Source: Epiperipatus broadwayi (lineage: Eukaryota > Onychophora > Udeonychophora > Euonychophora > Peripatidae). From it: a stretch of DNA of 64,000 bases. The translations under genes and the position numbers were made by a program. Each line of letters begins with the position of its first letter. Positions within the stretch are counted from its first letter, which is position 1. The DNA is taken from NCBI GenBank assembly GCA_028023455.1, contig JAQFVV010012531.1, positions 1,364,001 to 1,428,000 on the forward strand. The letters run 5' to 3'. Below, in pieces: positions 23,258-34,360 of this stretch. The notes beneath the pieces were generated by a model. That model saw only the letters and a program-made list of their open reading frames with translations. It was not told where the DNA came from and ran no database searches.

Positions 23258-25954
23258 TTCTTCACTGATTGACTTGGTCTTCTATTCTCCTATGCTTCAT
23301 CATATGATTAAAATATCTTTCAATAACTCAACACTATCAGACCACCTAGCATTATTTGTCATCATAAACATTGACTTATCATATAAAACACAATTATCAA
23401 CTAATAAAACAATCCGAATTTTACTTCCAAATCGAACCACAGAATTTCTGTTTTCTGAAATCTACATAGCAATCTTCAAAATGATGAAGCTAGACTTGGA
23501 TCCTCCACAAGCATGGATTGCTTTTGTGAATATTGTCTCTCACACAATTAACCATATCACACGGATTTCTTCCCCACCGACAAAATTGCTAGTACTTGCT
23601 GATGAGCTTCACAAAAGAATAATTTACTCTACATTGAAGGCTGATGAATACCCTAGAATTGCTGCTCTGAGAAAAGCTTATTTTTCCACATGCAAAACAC
23701 TCGGAGAATATCTGTCTATTAAAAAAAGAAAAATATATCTAAACAAACCTCATACATGGTCAAGACAATACATTCGCTGGCCATTGGGTCAACCCCCAAA
23801 AATTAGAGTCCCTAGTGCACTTAAAATTCAAAATGTGATGGTATCTGGTAATACACATTCTTAACTCATTATATCTGCATTTTAAAAATGCCTTTCAAGG
23901 TAATGAAAGATTTCTTCCAAAGCCACATTATTTTGGAATACCAGAAGATGACATTTTATTTGTTCCAGAAGAATTCATTAAGAAAATGGCAGATATACCT
24001 GACTCTTGTCACCCAGGAATACATGGCATACCTAAATTTGTGTATGATCATCTTGGACACTTTACTGCCAAATACTTGTCAAGATTGGCAAATTTTTTAG
24101 CAAAAGAACTATATCTCTTTGAAGGCCTATATCCCATACTACTAGTCCCGTTTCACAAAAAAACAGAAAAAATCTCGACTGTCAAAAACATACGGCCTAT
24201 ATCTATGAGGCCCCTTGGAATCAAAATCTTTGAATCTGTAATAAAAGACAAAATTGAACCTCATATCCTACCAATGATCTTGAGATGGCAGTTTGCAAAA
24301 AAAGGATCATCTACCGGACAAGCTGCAATCCTATTCAAAACAATTATTGATGACATAAGAAACAGGAAAAAACATAGTCCAATAGCTGTTCAATTAGACA
24401 TTAAAGCTGCCTTTGACACAGTTCCAATTGGAAAACTTATTGATGTATTAGTAGATACACCAATTCCTAGATCAATACTATACATCATTACCCAACCTCT
24501 TGATTAATAGAGAAATACACCTTACAATGAATGGAAAGTACTCACCTTCCTTCAACCCTTATTGCTCCATTCCATAAGGATCTCCATTAAGTGCCATTTT
24601 ATTCACAACATATATAAACTCACTCTTGAACAAAATTGAAAAAAGCATACCTGGCATATACATTTCAAGAATAAATACCAACATACCATGCTTAGCCTTC
24701 ATGGATGATATCACGGTGTTCCTGACAAATAAAAAATATCTGCCAATGCTGTTGCAAATACTGGAAGAATATTCAAGGGAATATAAACTTGAATTCAATA
24801 CTGATAAATCATGTGCATGGAAAATTTTTAATGGACAGCCTATCCAGCATCCTTTCTTTAAAGGAAAGCCTACCCCTTTTTTGGGTTTCCCATTCCATCT
24901 GAGTAATGCAGCAATGCGAGTAAAAATCCAGAACATACTCAAAATAAAAATTGAAAATATAACGAGCTCGCTCATGAAAACTTATCTCTCAGTTTATGCA
25001 AAAGTATCACTATTCAACATGCTAATCAATACAAGAATTATATATTATACTCCAGTAGTTATATACACAAAAGCTTTTCTCACATATATATACTCAATGC
25101 TCAGAAAACTTTTATGGGGTCAACGTATCGTTTCCATCTCGATCAGAAAACTTCAGTGTCAACTAATTCATAATGGGATGGGACTCCATTCAGTTAACAC
25201 ATTTAGAATACAGAAAACACTAAACCTAATCTCATCTATTACTAAATTATTCCTTCAAATTGCTCCTACATTCAAAATTACACCCACTGATAGACCACCA
25301 CCTTTAAAAGGCTATTGGAAAAACCTTATTGACTCTTTGCTCTCCATTGATAACCTCCATTTCCACCCTCCCCTGAATAAATATAGATATTGGGAAGTCC
25401 ATTCACTTCTCCAACCACATTCAATTAATGATGAGTGTAAGTCAATTTTAAATCTCAATAACCGTCAAATAATTAGAAAATTTAGGTTTTGGAACTTGGA
25501 GCCAAAATTCTTTGACTTTTTAGTTAAACTAAATCTGAAATGCTTCCCTACTCTTTATTTTTATAAATATAAAAGACAGTGCAAGAGAGTAGATGCTCAA
25601 TGCACACTTTGTCGCAGAGAAATGGAAACACAAGCTCATCTATTCTTTGACTGTCAATGCTTTGACAACATACGGATAGCAATCCCTAGACTATTTAATA
25701 ACACGCGGGTCAACATGCACTATTTATTTAAAACATTCAGTATGGGTATATATGCACAAATTCGGGCAAGCACTTTTATTCTATATGCAATATGGTGCAC
25801 CAGATGTACATTCATGTACAATAATAACCCTAGAAGACACCCAAATACCTTTTCAATCAAATTGGAAAGTATTAGAGAAAGAGACAAAAAAATCACATCA
25901 GAAAAAGTCTTTCTAGACACTTGGTCTTTAATGAATAAAAACGTTAGATCCTAG
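23258..25954 (+). pseudogene. ORF2 of Tx1-like element (endonuclease end, RT, zinc finger), broken
   Basis: Encodes the last part of an APE-type endonuclease, including the conserved SDH motif near 23,340. The RT follows, with 'DIKAAFDTV' near 24,400, '(stop)GSPLSAILF' near 24,578 and the catalytic FMDD at 24,698-24,709. A C-terminal CX2CX8HX4C zinc finger ('CTLCRREMETQAHLFFDC') lies at 25,601-25,654. The frame is broken between about 23,850 and 23,985, shifts again near 24,500, and the Gln of the QGSPL motif is a TAA stop at 24,575-24,577. From 24,626 to the stop at 25,952 it is open. The protein would nick DNA and reverse-transcribe its own RNA; as it stands it is inactive. The FMDD sequence is unusual among non-LTR RTs, where FADD is typical. 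Confidence 0.92.
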
Positions 25955-26461
25955 CACAAAGTAATAACGTCCCATTTTTGTCACCCCAGTGAGCTGATGA
26001 AAAAGAGACCTGAATAAACTTACATAATTTTTCTCCAGTTTGAGATATTTTTTTCTATATAGATGTACTCTAATTTAAGAAGTAACTGACCGTCCATATT
26101 ATTTCTCATGTATTTATATATATATATATTTAGTAATTTTTTTTGTTTGTTTTAACTGACTGTCCATTTAATCTCTCTTGTATATATATATAATTTTTGT
26201 TTTTAGTAATTTTTTTAATGCTCATGCATATTTTTTATGTACTCTAATTTAAGAAGTAACTAATTGTCCAATTAATTTCTCATGTATATATATATCATTT
26301 GTTTTAGTAATTTTTTTTAATGCTCATTTATAATTTTTGTATATCTCTTATGTATATGTCATTATACCACTGTTACTATACTAAATGTATCAAATTCATG
26401 TATCATTCTATATGTAATAAGCTATGTAACCCTTGATTGCTTAATAAAGTTCTTTGAAAAG
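25955..26461 (+). other. 3' UTR of Tx1-like copy 1 with internal repeats
   Basis: About 500 bases after the ORF2 stop. A block 'tactctaatttaagaagtaact' type (first part 'tactctaatttaag') occurs at about 26,066 and 26,240, with related blocks 'actgtccatttaat' and 'tagtaattttttt' in between, so the UTR is built from about three decayed direct repeats. It ends in a polyadenylation-like AATAAA at about 26,442. Confidence 0.75.
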
Positions 26462-26477
26462 TAAAGTATATAGCATA

Positions 26478-27460
26478 TTATAAACCCCTAAGACATAATC
26501 AGTTGGCATGAGGTGGATTAATATGAATTAATATTATAAAACAATATTTAATAGAACCCTTATTTCAATTACTTCCTGATAAGTTTTAATGACTTACCTT
26601 AAAAGTAAATGAGAATATGAATTGTGAGGGGTGGGGTTTAAAATCTAGCAAAGTTAATGAAATAAGACATCTAAACCCTGGTTCTCATTTTATTTTTCAT
26701 GGGATAATTGGAATACTAGATTGACATAGAAATGAAAAAAGATTTCTTTTTTTACATTAATATATCCCGTCTTAAGTTGCAAATTTACTATACATATATA
26801 CAGAATACATGAAAAATCCATAATGTACGCTGTAATATATATTTGAATAAGGATTTCACCTGTATCTAAATTCTATACCTATTCGGTAGAAATAACTACT
26901 TTTAAGATTTTGATAAAACAAAAGAGATGATAAACAATTCTAGCTGAATAGTTTTCATTAAATCTAAAAAAAAAAAAAAAATTTTTTTTTTAATAATTCA
27001 GATTTTAATTGCATTTCTAACTTAACAGTTTCTATTTACAAAAACAAAGATAAAGTAAACTCAGCAAAAATATTTTATTTTGATTACAATATCCGCAGGC
27101 TAAAGATTCAAACACCACCTGCGTCTCTAGCACGCAAGTAATGTCTTTGTAAAATGATACTGCTCCAAGTCGCTTCTTTTTTAAAAGCTTAACTTAAATC
27201 AGAATGTGGAGTAAAAGATGAAGAAAATAAAGCAAATGACATTAAAAGAAAATTACACTTTTCAATAAAGTTTACAATTCCATTAAGAAACGTAATTGCT
27301 CTTTTGAAGGAAAATATATATAACCAACTACTCGTAAAAACCTTCAAAAGAATTAATTTTTCTTTTGACCAAAAAACTTAAAACTGTTTATCTTTTTATC
27401 TACCTTAGTATTTATTTAGTTTACTTTTTTTCAAAATGCTTTCTTAAATGTCTAGTTTAT
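26478..27460. other. AT-rich sequence, no gene recognised
   Basis: Includes an A-run next to a T-run at about 26,966-26,990. No supported gene. Confidence 0.5.
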
Positions 27461-27558
27461 GTCTTGCATTGGTGGTCGAGAGGTCAGCGCGGCTGTCTTG
27501 TACTTGCAGGCAGTTGCCCGGGTTGCGGGTTCGCGTCCCAGCCGATGCTATGACACTT
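27461..27558 (+). mobile_element. Short tRNA-derived SINE, subfamily 2
   Basis: A-box-like 'tggtcgagaggtca' and B-box-like 'ggttcgcgtcc' are present. The segment between them resembles the 16,621 copy, and the tail is TATGACACTT followed by ten A residues. An imperfect 14-15-bp duplication ('aaatgtctagttta' before, with one extra T after the element) bounds it. The acceptor-like ends GCATTGG and CCGATGC can pair. Confidence 0.8.
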
Positions 27559-27579
27559 AAAAAAAAAATGTCTTAGTTT

Positions 27580-28671
27580 AAATAAAAATGATCGAATGGC
27601 TTTACTGCTCAGAAGTTCAACTTCGCGCACTTAAAAGAGAGCTGGACATCATCTGCGGACTTTAAGCTCCCAAGTCTGAACCACTCTTCTGTTATACTGA
27701 ACCACAAAGACCATTCCACCTACTTACAAAACGGCGTATACTAAGTAAATCTCATAATTCATTTTTACTATCAATTCATACATGCAAGATAAATAAACTT
27801 TCCTTCTCAATAATTGATAGCTCTGGAGTAGTTGAGGATCCTCTTTGTTTCCGAATTCACCACTCCACCAATGCACTGAATCTCATAGAAAAAGTAATAA
27901 TTGTATGGTTAATTTGCTTGGAAAGTCATGAACAGTCAAACATTCTACTGATAGATTAAGCATTTAATGATTCATTTCAGTCGTCTTGATTTTTTTTTTT
28001 TTTTAGATTACTCACCTGAGAACTGATCCTAGAATCTTCAGTTATGAGATCGCCACTTTACCATTATAATTAAAAGGCATACAGCACAATGCTAAGCCAT
28101 ATCACGAATTTACTATCTGATAGGAAAATTTAAGTGCGACTAACCTTGGTCACATGACTGAATTCTAGAAATGACAAGTTTTAACATCAGTTTGAGGAGC
28201 TTTCATATCTCAAAACTGTTGCTCTGCCACTATGCTAATTTGCATAAGGTAAAGATTCATTAAAAAGCTAGAATAAATTGGATTAAAAGTATAGGCAAAC
28301 TGCCACCAAAATTTTTAAAAAGGAAAAATAATCATTTTGTTAACTGCTTATAAAGATTTCAGATATTCAATCACTTTAGATTGAATAATTAATCAATAAG
28401 CTTTTTTTTTTCTGTTGACATTACACAGCTGAGAATCTATCCTAAAAGTTTTCCCTGTGTCTCTAGTGGGCTAAACTGTGTAGTAAGCTATCGCCAATAA
28501 TGAACAAGTTATTCACAATATATTAGCTCGTTACCTCAATCAGCCTTCAGATAGAGAATTAATACAAGAAATTGGTAATCATCTATTCTAAAACTAAAGA
28601 GAAAGTAAATCCTAGACAACCTGAATCAGATAGGCATTGATGAGCTGACAGTTAAAATACAAATAAATTAA
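27580..28671. other. No gene recognised
   Basis: Composition is slightly more balanced at 27,600-27,900, but every frame is interrupted within about 30 codons and no domain is recognised. Confidence 0.5.
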
Positions 28672-28943
28672 CAATATCACCATCATCAATCCACTGCACG
28701 ATGAAGGACTCTCCAAGTTCAATTCATATTCTCCAATCACTAGCTTTTCTTCTCCACATCACCCCTGCACACTTTCTTATTTCATCCATCCATCCATCTC
28801 ACCTGTGTTCTCTTTCTGGGTCTTTTATAATTTCTTGGAATCCCGTTTAAGATTTCAATTATCCATCTATTATCATCTCTCCTAGCAAGATGTCCAGCCC
28901 AACTCCATTTCAGTTTTTTAATTCTTTCAATAATGTCAATAAC
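28672..28943 (-). pseudogene. RTE-clade retrotransposon 3' relic, best-preserved C-terminus
   Basis: The minus strand reads 'IERIKKLKWSWAGHLARR', then 'RPRKRTQVRWMD', the characteristic C-terminal region of RTE-clade RT proteins. An extra GGAT in the 'ggatggatggat' run shifts the frame and creates a stop. Downstream, the residual 'gagagtccttcatcgtgcagtgg' type tail leads into a GATGATGGTGAT 3' end. Only the final 270 bases are present; the 5' break is near 28,943. Because 53 codons are still open, this copy is younger than the other RTE fragments. Confidence 0.75.
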
Positions 28944-28949
28944 ATAAAA

Positions 28950-29436
28950 AAATATATATTAGCAGATGTCTTTACAAACATATAAATTTACTTAATTCAG
29001 AATATGTAAGTAATTATACCAATACTTTGAAAAATATAAAAAATTATTTATTTTATGAGTCAATATATGTAAATAATAATCGAAAATCCAATCAATCTGG
29101 AAAAAGATATATATATTTATATCAAAGGGGTTAACCTATTTACATCAAAAAGTTTAATGCCATATATCTGTATATTTTATTGTGGCTATATTCAAGCATT
29201 AAACCAAGTAATATGTAATCTTAATGTTTATAAGAAAAATCAAGCTGATGTATATAGTTGAGATGGTTCAGGCATTTAAAGCCCTAGCTTACCTAAGGAA
29301 CAAAAATTGTCCACAAAATAGTGAGAAGTTAATCTGATATCTTTTTCTTGGTTCAAAAGATTATGAGAATATAGCATGTAGTTTAAAGAGAGCTGTGAAG
29401 TGAGTTGATTCGTTTGCTTCCCATGTACTGCTTAAT
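28950..29436. other. AT-rich sequence, no gene recognised
   Basis: No supported feature. Confidence 0.5.
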
Positions 29437-29524
29437 CTTAACACACACACACACACAATATATATATATATGCATTAAGACTTAACACACACACACACAC
29501 AATATATATATATATGCATTAAGA
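29437..29524. repeat. Exact tandem duplication of a 44-bp (AC)n(AT)n unit
   Basis: A unit starting CTTAACACAC and ending GCATTAAGA, built of (AC)8 followed by (AT)6-7, occurs twice in direct succession with no visible difference. It suggests a very recent duplication or an assembly slip. Confidence 0.85.
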
Positions 29525-29925
29525 CTGAAGTAAAAAAAATATTCCATTAGATGTTCTAATGTAGACAGAAATCATCACCACCTATTGAGAGATGTTTGTG
29601 AGTAATATTAAAAGATAACACATATGTGTGTGATTGTTAGTGAATATATTTAAGAATGGAAACCAACTAGTATGCAATAATAGAGTCATGCTATCATATC
29701 TAATGGAAAAATTCGGGTCTTTAAATCTAGCTTATCTGAAAAATGAAGCCATGAAATATATAATATAGTGAAAGGGATCAGTTTCACAGCTTACAAGGTT
29801 GTGATATGTATTTTTAGAATGGTGTAAAATGATGTGACTGGTTATATTTCTAAACATAAATGTAATGCACACACACATGAATATATGCATGCTGCATATA
29901 TATAAATTAATATCAATGAAAGAGA

Positions 29926-30147
29926 CCTACTGGTTTAAATAGGGCTGATGAAGCACAACGTATTCTAGCTATGTGGAAACCTCTCATTTTATCTAATATT
30001 AACTTAAAATTAATAGATAAAAATACTGAGGGAAATAAACATTTTGATAAGCCTCATATTGTGAATGCTGAACTTAAATCTCATTTCTCATCTCGCACAC
30101 AGTCACGTTATTTTTTAAGATCTAACGGATTTTCTTTCAAAAGTTAA
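29926..30147 (+). pseudogene. C-terminal fragment of an unrecognised protein
   Basis: A 73-codon frame ending at the TAA at 30,145-30,147. It has a mixed, protein-like composition ('ADEAQRILAMWKPLILSN', later 'SSRTQSRYFLRSNG') and is open from the stop at 29,917 with no start codon at the break, so it looks like the truncated 3' end of an ORF. I do not recognise the family. A hammerhead-like motif begins at the stop codon, suggesting the tail of a mobile element ORF. It could also be a processed host gene fragment. Confidence 0.45.
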
Positions 30148-30192
30148 CCTTGATAATGGCGGTTGCTAGTCCATCGAAATATCGGTGTTTAA
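30141..30192 (+). ncRNA. Hammerhead-like motif, family E, degenerate
   Basis: ACC precedes UUGAUAA at 30,150-30,156, in the position of CUGAUGA but with changed bases. A hairpin AUGG...CCAU follows, then GAAA at 30,176-30,179, UA, UC, then GGU, which can pair with ACC. The order matches a minimal type I hammerhead with a one-pair stem III. The loss of invariant core bases means it is either dead or a different hairpin element. It starts at the stop codon of the preceding ORF fragment. Confidence 0.3.
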
Positions 30193-30199
30193 TGGAAAA

Positions 30200-32058
30200 C
30201 AATACACGGTACAGCCCAAAAAGTTATAATTTATATATATATATAAGTAATTATAATTATTTCAAATTGGTGACATTAGCATCCTTGATAAAAACTATAA
30301 ATACATAGTTGAAACATTGAACTAGTATTTTACATATATTGATTCAGAAAATAAACATGGAAGATTTGCAAGAATTTAGTGAGTGTTTAGCATATAGTGA
30401 GATCTATTATAGCAAAAGTTATTGGAGCAAATAATTAATAGAAAGAACACTTTTTCTTTCTAAATTAAAATTTACATAACAAATTCAAAACATACAATGA
30501 ATACTAGAATAGCAAGTCTTTGCCATATAACATTTAGTTTTTCTTTTTCTTTCTATTTCTAATGGTAAACATGTTGTCTGTACATATTTCTGTTATAAGT
30601 ATTCTTCTAGATGTGTATACTGCAATAATTTCTGCCATAAGTAATAAAAGCATAATCTGAAAATGAATTAATACTGACATTAAAAAAAATTAAAACCTAG
30701 TGGCAAAAATATTGTATATATTTAGTTTAAAATTATTTTCCTAGGTATGTATACTATAATAATTTTAGCTATAAAAATAAAACTTAAAAACCAATTAATA
30801 TTAAGGTCAATCCCCCCCCCCCCATGAAAGTCCCTTGCAAAATGGTGGAAATCTAAAACTTAATGATTATCTCTTTCTATCTCTGGTGGTAATAATATTG
30901 TACAGACTATTTTTCTTTAAGAGTATTTCTCAATAATTTGACCTGTATGCCATTAAAGTATAATTTGAAAACTGATTAATATTAATGAAAAAAATTAAAA
31001 CTGAAAGTCCAGTATATATATATCAAAATGATACTGATAAAATATTGAAAATCTAAAAGTTATCAGTTTAAATTGCTTACTTTTTCCATCTCTAATTATA
31101 AAAATGTTTATATACAGGATTTTTAAAAAATATATTTTTTCTAAATCCACATATTGTGATAATTTTAGTTATGTATCATAAAAGTAGAATTTAGAAAGAT
31201 GATTAATGTTGATACTTTAAAAAAATTCAAAATAAAATTACATTAAAATAATAAAAACTTAAGTATTAAGCATGGAGTTGCAAAACTGACAAATGCCATT
31301 GGCAGAAATAAAAAATGTTACTAGCATTATTGGCTGAAATAGAAACTACATGAATAATAATACTTTTCACAGCATTTCAGTTTTAAATAAAATGTCAGAC
31401 ATCTTTATCATGGTTTGTAAGCTTATTTTGCATTCACTTTTTCTTCTGGAATTGTTCAACTTTACTAGGCTATTTTTTAAAAATTCTTTTTGTAGCATAA
31501 AATAATTATTATCAAAACAGTGTTCAATGTTAAAATAAAAAAAAGATTACTTCTAAAAAAAAAGCTGTATAATGATCAGTGATTTAAATCCTCAATGTGA
31601 TACATTCAAATCAACAATCTATATTACTTTAAAACATGAAGTAAAAAGTACACCATAGTGAAAAGTATTTCAGCTTGAATAATTTATGCTGTAACATTAC
31701 AGAACTAATGAAAAGCCTTTTTGCTAATGTGTATTAATGTGACAGCATTAATAAGGCAATTATTTGAAAAAAAACGTTAAGCAAATATCTGAAGAAGTTT
31801 TTGCTGTGTCTTCCAATGCAAGTATTGTTCCTATGAAGGGATTTGAAATATGGTTCATTGTATTCAGAAACAAAAAGGCTATATAGCATTACAAGGCATG
31901 AAAAACTGCTAGCACAAACAGGATCCCAGCTGAATGATTATCTCACAAGGAATCAGAACTTTTGAATCAACAATCTATGAATTTTTATTAGGATATTAAG
32001 TTTACATTTTATGCTTTTAAAAGATGAATTTTAATTTTCTTTAAAATATGATTTTTGG
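30200..32058. other. AT-rich sequence, no gene recognised
   Basis: A C13 homopolymer lies at about 30,812. No supported gene or repeat. Confidence 0.5.
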
Positions 32059-32153
32059 TACTTGTTGATTAGATGTACACGCTGCTTGATGGCGTTGTTT
32101 ATTTATGTGCTAAAGCACATAAAAATGCTGTTTACCCATCTAATCAACAAGTA
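32059..32153. repeat. Small palindromic element
   Basis: The 17 bases TACTTGTTGATTAGATG at 32,059-32,075 are exactly reverse-complementary to 32,137-32,153. The loop contains a second hairpin (atgtgc-taaa-gcacat). MITE-like; no coding capacity. Confidence 0.65.
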
Positions 32154-32439
32154 TCTGATTTTTTAATAATATTTTGATCATGACTATGGGCCTGAAATGG
32201 ATTACCCATAAATATGTATATATTTCAACATAAATTATAAAGAATCAATAATCAATGAGTTTGTTTTAGCAGACTCCATTGTATTTATTTAAATATATAT
32301 ATTAAGAGAACTTTCATTACTGATCATATTCTTGAGTACATTGACAATTGATGGGCAAATATTAGATCACTTGGTTCTAATATATTATTTCGAATAAATA
32401 AACAATTCTCTGGCAGATTTAAGTTTAATTTTTCTTATG

Positions 32440-32640
32440 TGATTCAATACAGTAGCAGAATAAACTTAAAAGCTGAACATTTCTGGATCAAACACCCAGC
32501 TGTCTCTCTCTGCTGCTTAAATATCACATGATTTCTTGAACAACAACCCCCAAACTGGTTTCTAGCTTTCACCTTCATCAGTAAAAACTTAAAATTGATT
32601 TATGAACCTAATATACTTATTTATCTAGCAGCCATCTTTT
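32440..32640 (-). repeat. Interspersed repeat, second copy (see 2,930-3,180)
   Basis: Diverged copy sharing the ordered blocks described for 2,930-3,180, including the family C hammerhead-like motif. Confidence 0.45.
32546..32590 (-). ncRNA. Hammerhead-like motif, family C, copy 2
   Basis: Minus strand: UUUUUA, CUGAUGA (complement of 32,575-32,581), a 12-nt segment, GAAA (complement of 32,559-32,562), CCAG, UU, UGGGGG. Spacing is identical to the copy at 3,062 and the stem I strands can pair mostly by G-U. Decayed. Confidence 0.3.
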
Positions 32641-32839
32641 TATTCCTTTATATGATATTCAAGATAATTTTTGAAAATCTAAGGTTTTAAATCCAAACCA
32701 ATTTGCTAGCATGATTTATTAAATCTGACATCAGGTAGGATTTTATATTTTTTAGAAATATCAACTTGAATAGTATAAAATAATAAACGATGTTGCTTTG
32801 CATGCATGCATGCATGCCTTAGCGTCAATTTTGAATCCA

Positions 32840-32890
32840 AAAGTCTTTACTAATGAAAGCTAAAACTAGAAATCAATCTGATAATGTGGA
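32840..32890 (+). ncRNA. Hammerhead-like motif, family C, copy 3
   Basis: CUAAUGA at 32,850-32,856, a 12-nt segment, GAAA at 32,869-32,872, UCAA, UC, UGAU. It has the same spacing as the two other family C copies but one changed core base. It lies about 270 bases from copy 2 in opposite orientation. Confidence 0.28.
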
Positions 32891-34296
32891 TATTGTAGCA
32901 ATGTAGCATTTGTTATTTATTCATTACTCGGGTATAAATTATCCTTCAGGTTTATTTGATAATCAAAAATACATTATGTTTAAAAGTAAAAATAATGCTT
33001 AATTGTACAGGATGTACATATAAGTCTAATTTTTTTCTAGGAACCTTATAGTTCAGATATGGCACTTTATCTTATTAACAAGCTATCTAATGGAGAAAAA
33101 AAAATCAAATGCTCAGTAGCTCGAAAGATCATGTGACGATTGAGCACAGGAAGTGACAAATTAAGCTTACCACTGTACTAATCCAATCCATGCAGAGCAG
33201 CTACCTAATTATACAAGCTTTAGCCAGAATATGTACTTAGTAGAAAAACCACTACATCTGCGATTTTCTGAAACTCAACCCTGCCCCCCCCCCCTCCGTT
33301 TCTCAGGCTCTTAAGTCAATAAAGATTTTAATAAAAATCTTTTTTAAAAAGTAATTACACAACTACTTTTAAAAAAAAGTTTTTATAAATGTGTTTATAA
33401 TTGAAAATATTTTTCAGCGACAGTAATGTCTTTTTTATTAAAAAAAAAAAGATTGAAATATGACGTAATGTTTCGTCACTAGAACTACTACATACTCAGG
33501 ACAATAAGTTGTATTTACAAGATACCGAAAAATAGTTTAAACTCTAAGGAATAAAATATTTATCTTTTATAAGTTTTACCTTACTTCTGCGCAAAAATAA
33601 TAATAAAAAAAACCCAAACCAACTACAAACTTTCAAATAAATTCTATTACATTATTACATTTATTTAAGCGAAACTTTCAACTTCGATAACTTTAAAATC
33701 AATAAAAAAACATTAACTTATAAAGACAAGGATTGAATTGCCTTCAAATATTTATGAAATCAATGTTTTAGTTGTCTAAACTCGTTGAATTTCTTTTTCT
33801 CCGAGTCCGATTTCTCTAGATATTCACATTAATTAGAGTTTAAACTGTTTACATTTAATTTTTTTTTCCGCATGAATTTAGAAATCAAATCTAAATGTAA
33901 TCTCCGTTTGAGAAAGTCAACTAAAATGAACGTCAAAAGCTTTCTTAAGATGATAGACGTCACTTTAGGTATTTCGAAGATCTGACGACATTTCAAATAA
34001 GGTCAGTGAAGCTGAAAATTAATTCACCATATATAATATTTCTATTATGGCCTTTAATATTGTGTTATATAATAAAATCGTAGTTATAAAAACGGCGTTT
34101 ACAGTTATCATTCTCAAATGCCACTAACGCAAAAAAAAAATGTCACAGCCTTTCATAAACATTATTAACTCATAGTTTTTCTGTTATCCACCATTGTAAA
34201 AAATGGTTTTTGAGTGACATTTAAAATAATTCTACTATGCTGCCGTTTAATAACAAAATCAAACATAATAATAATAATTATAATATATAGAGTATA
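32891..34296. other. No gene recognised
   Basis: AT-rich with a poly-C run at about 33,284. Nothing supported. Confidence 0.5.
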
Positions 34297-34360
34297 TGAG
34301 CACAGACTTTCACACGACCCACCACTCTCCACTCTATCTAATAACACTGATAATAAAAGA
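34297..34360 (-). repeat. Terminal fragment of family B retrozyme-like unit
   Basis: The block 'actttcacacga' followed by 'cca' and 'ctatctaataacactga' corresponds to 55,128-55,180 at the edge of the unit there. The hammerhead part is absent. Confidence 0.4.

Larger units (their letters stand above)
23248..26461 (+). mobile_element. Tx1-like non-LTR retrotransposon, 5'-truncated copy 1
   Basis: The insertion is bounded by a perfect 16-bp target-site duplication. It begins inside the endonuclease domain of ORF2 (equivalent to about 61,490 of the copy at 59 kb) and runs to a natural 3' end with AATAAA followed by GTTCTTTGAAAA. Truncation at the 5' end with an intact 3' end is the product of incomplete target-primed reverse transcription. 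The target was not a microsatellite, so this lineage does not require one. Confidence 0.95.

Noticed and set aside
24559-24975. Minus-strand open frame across the RT region of Tx1-like copy 1
   Set aside because: It is the antisense shadow of ORF2. The same applies to the minus-strand frames at 25,720, 60,586, 61,922 and 62,306.
29437-29524. CRISPR-like direct repeats
   Set aside because: Only two adjacent units with no spacers, and the genome is eukaryotic.
30812-30824. Poly-C runs at about 30,812, 33,284 and 56,312 and poly-G runs at about 41,741 and 46,541
   Set aside because: Short homopolymers are common microsatellite products, with no associated feature.
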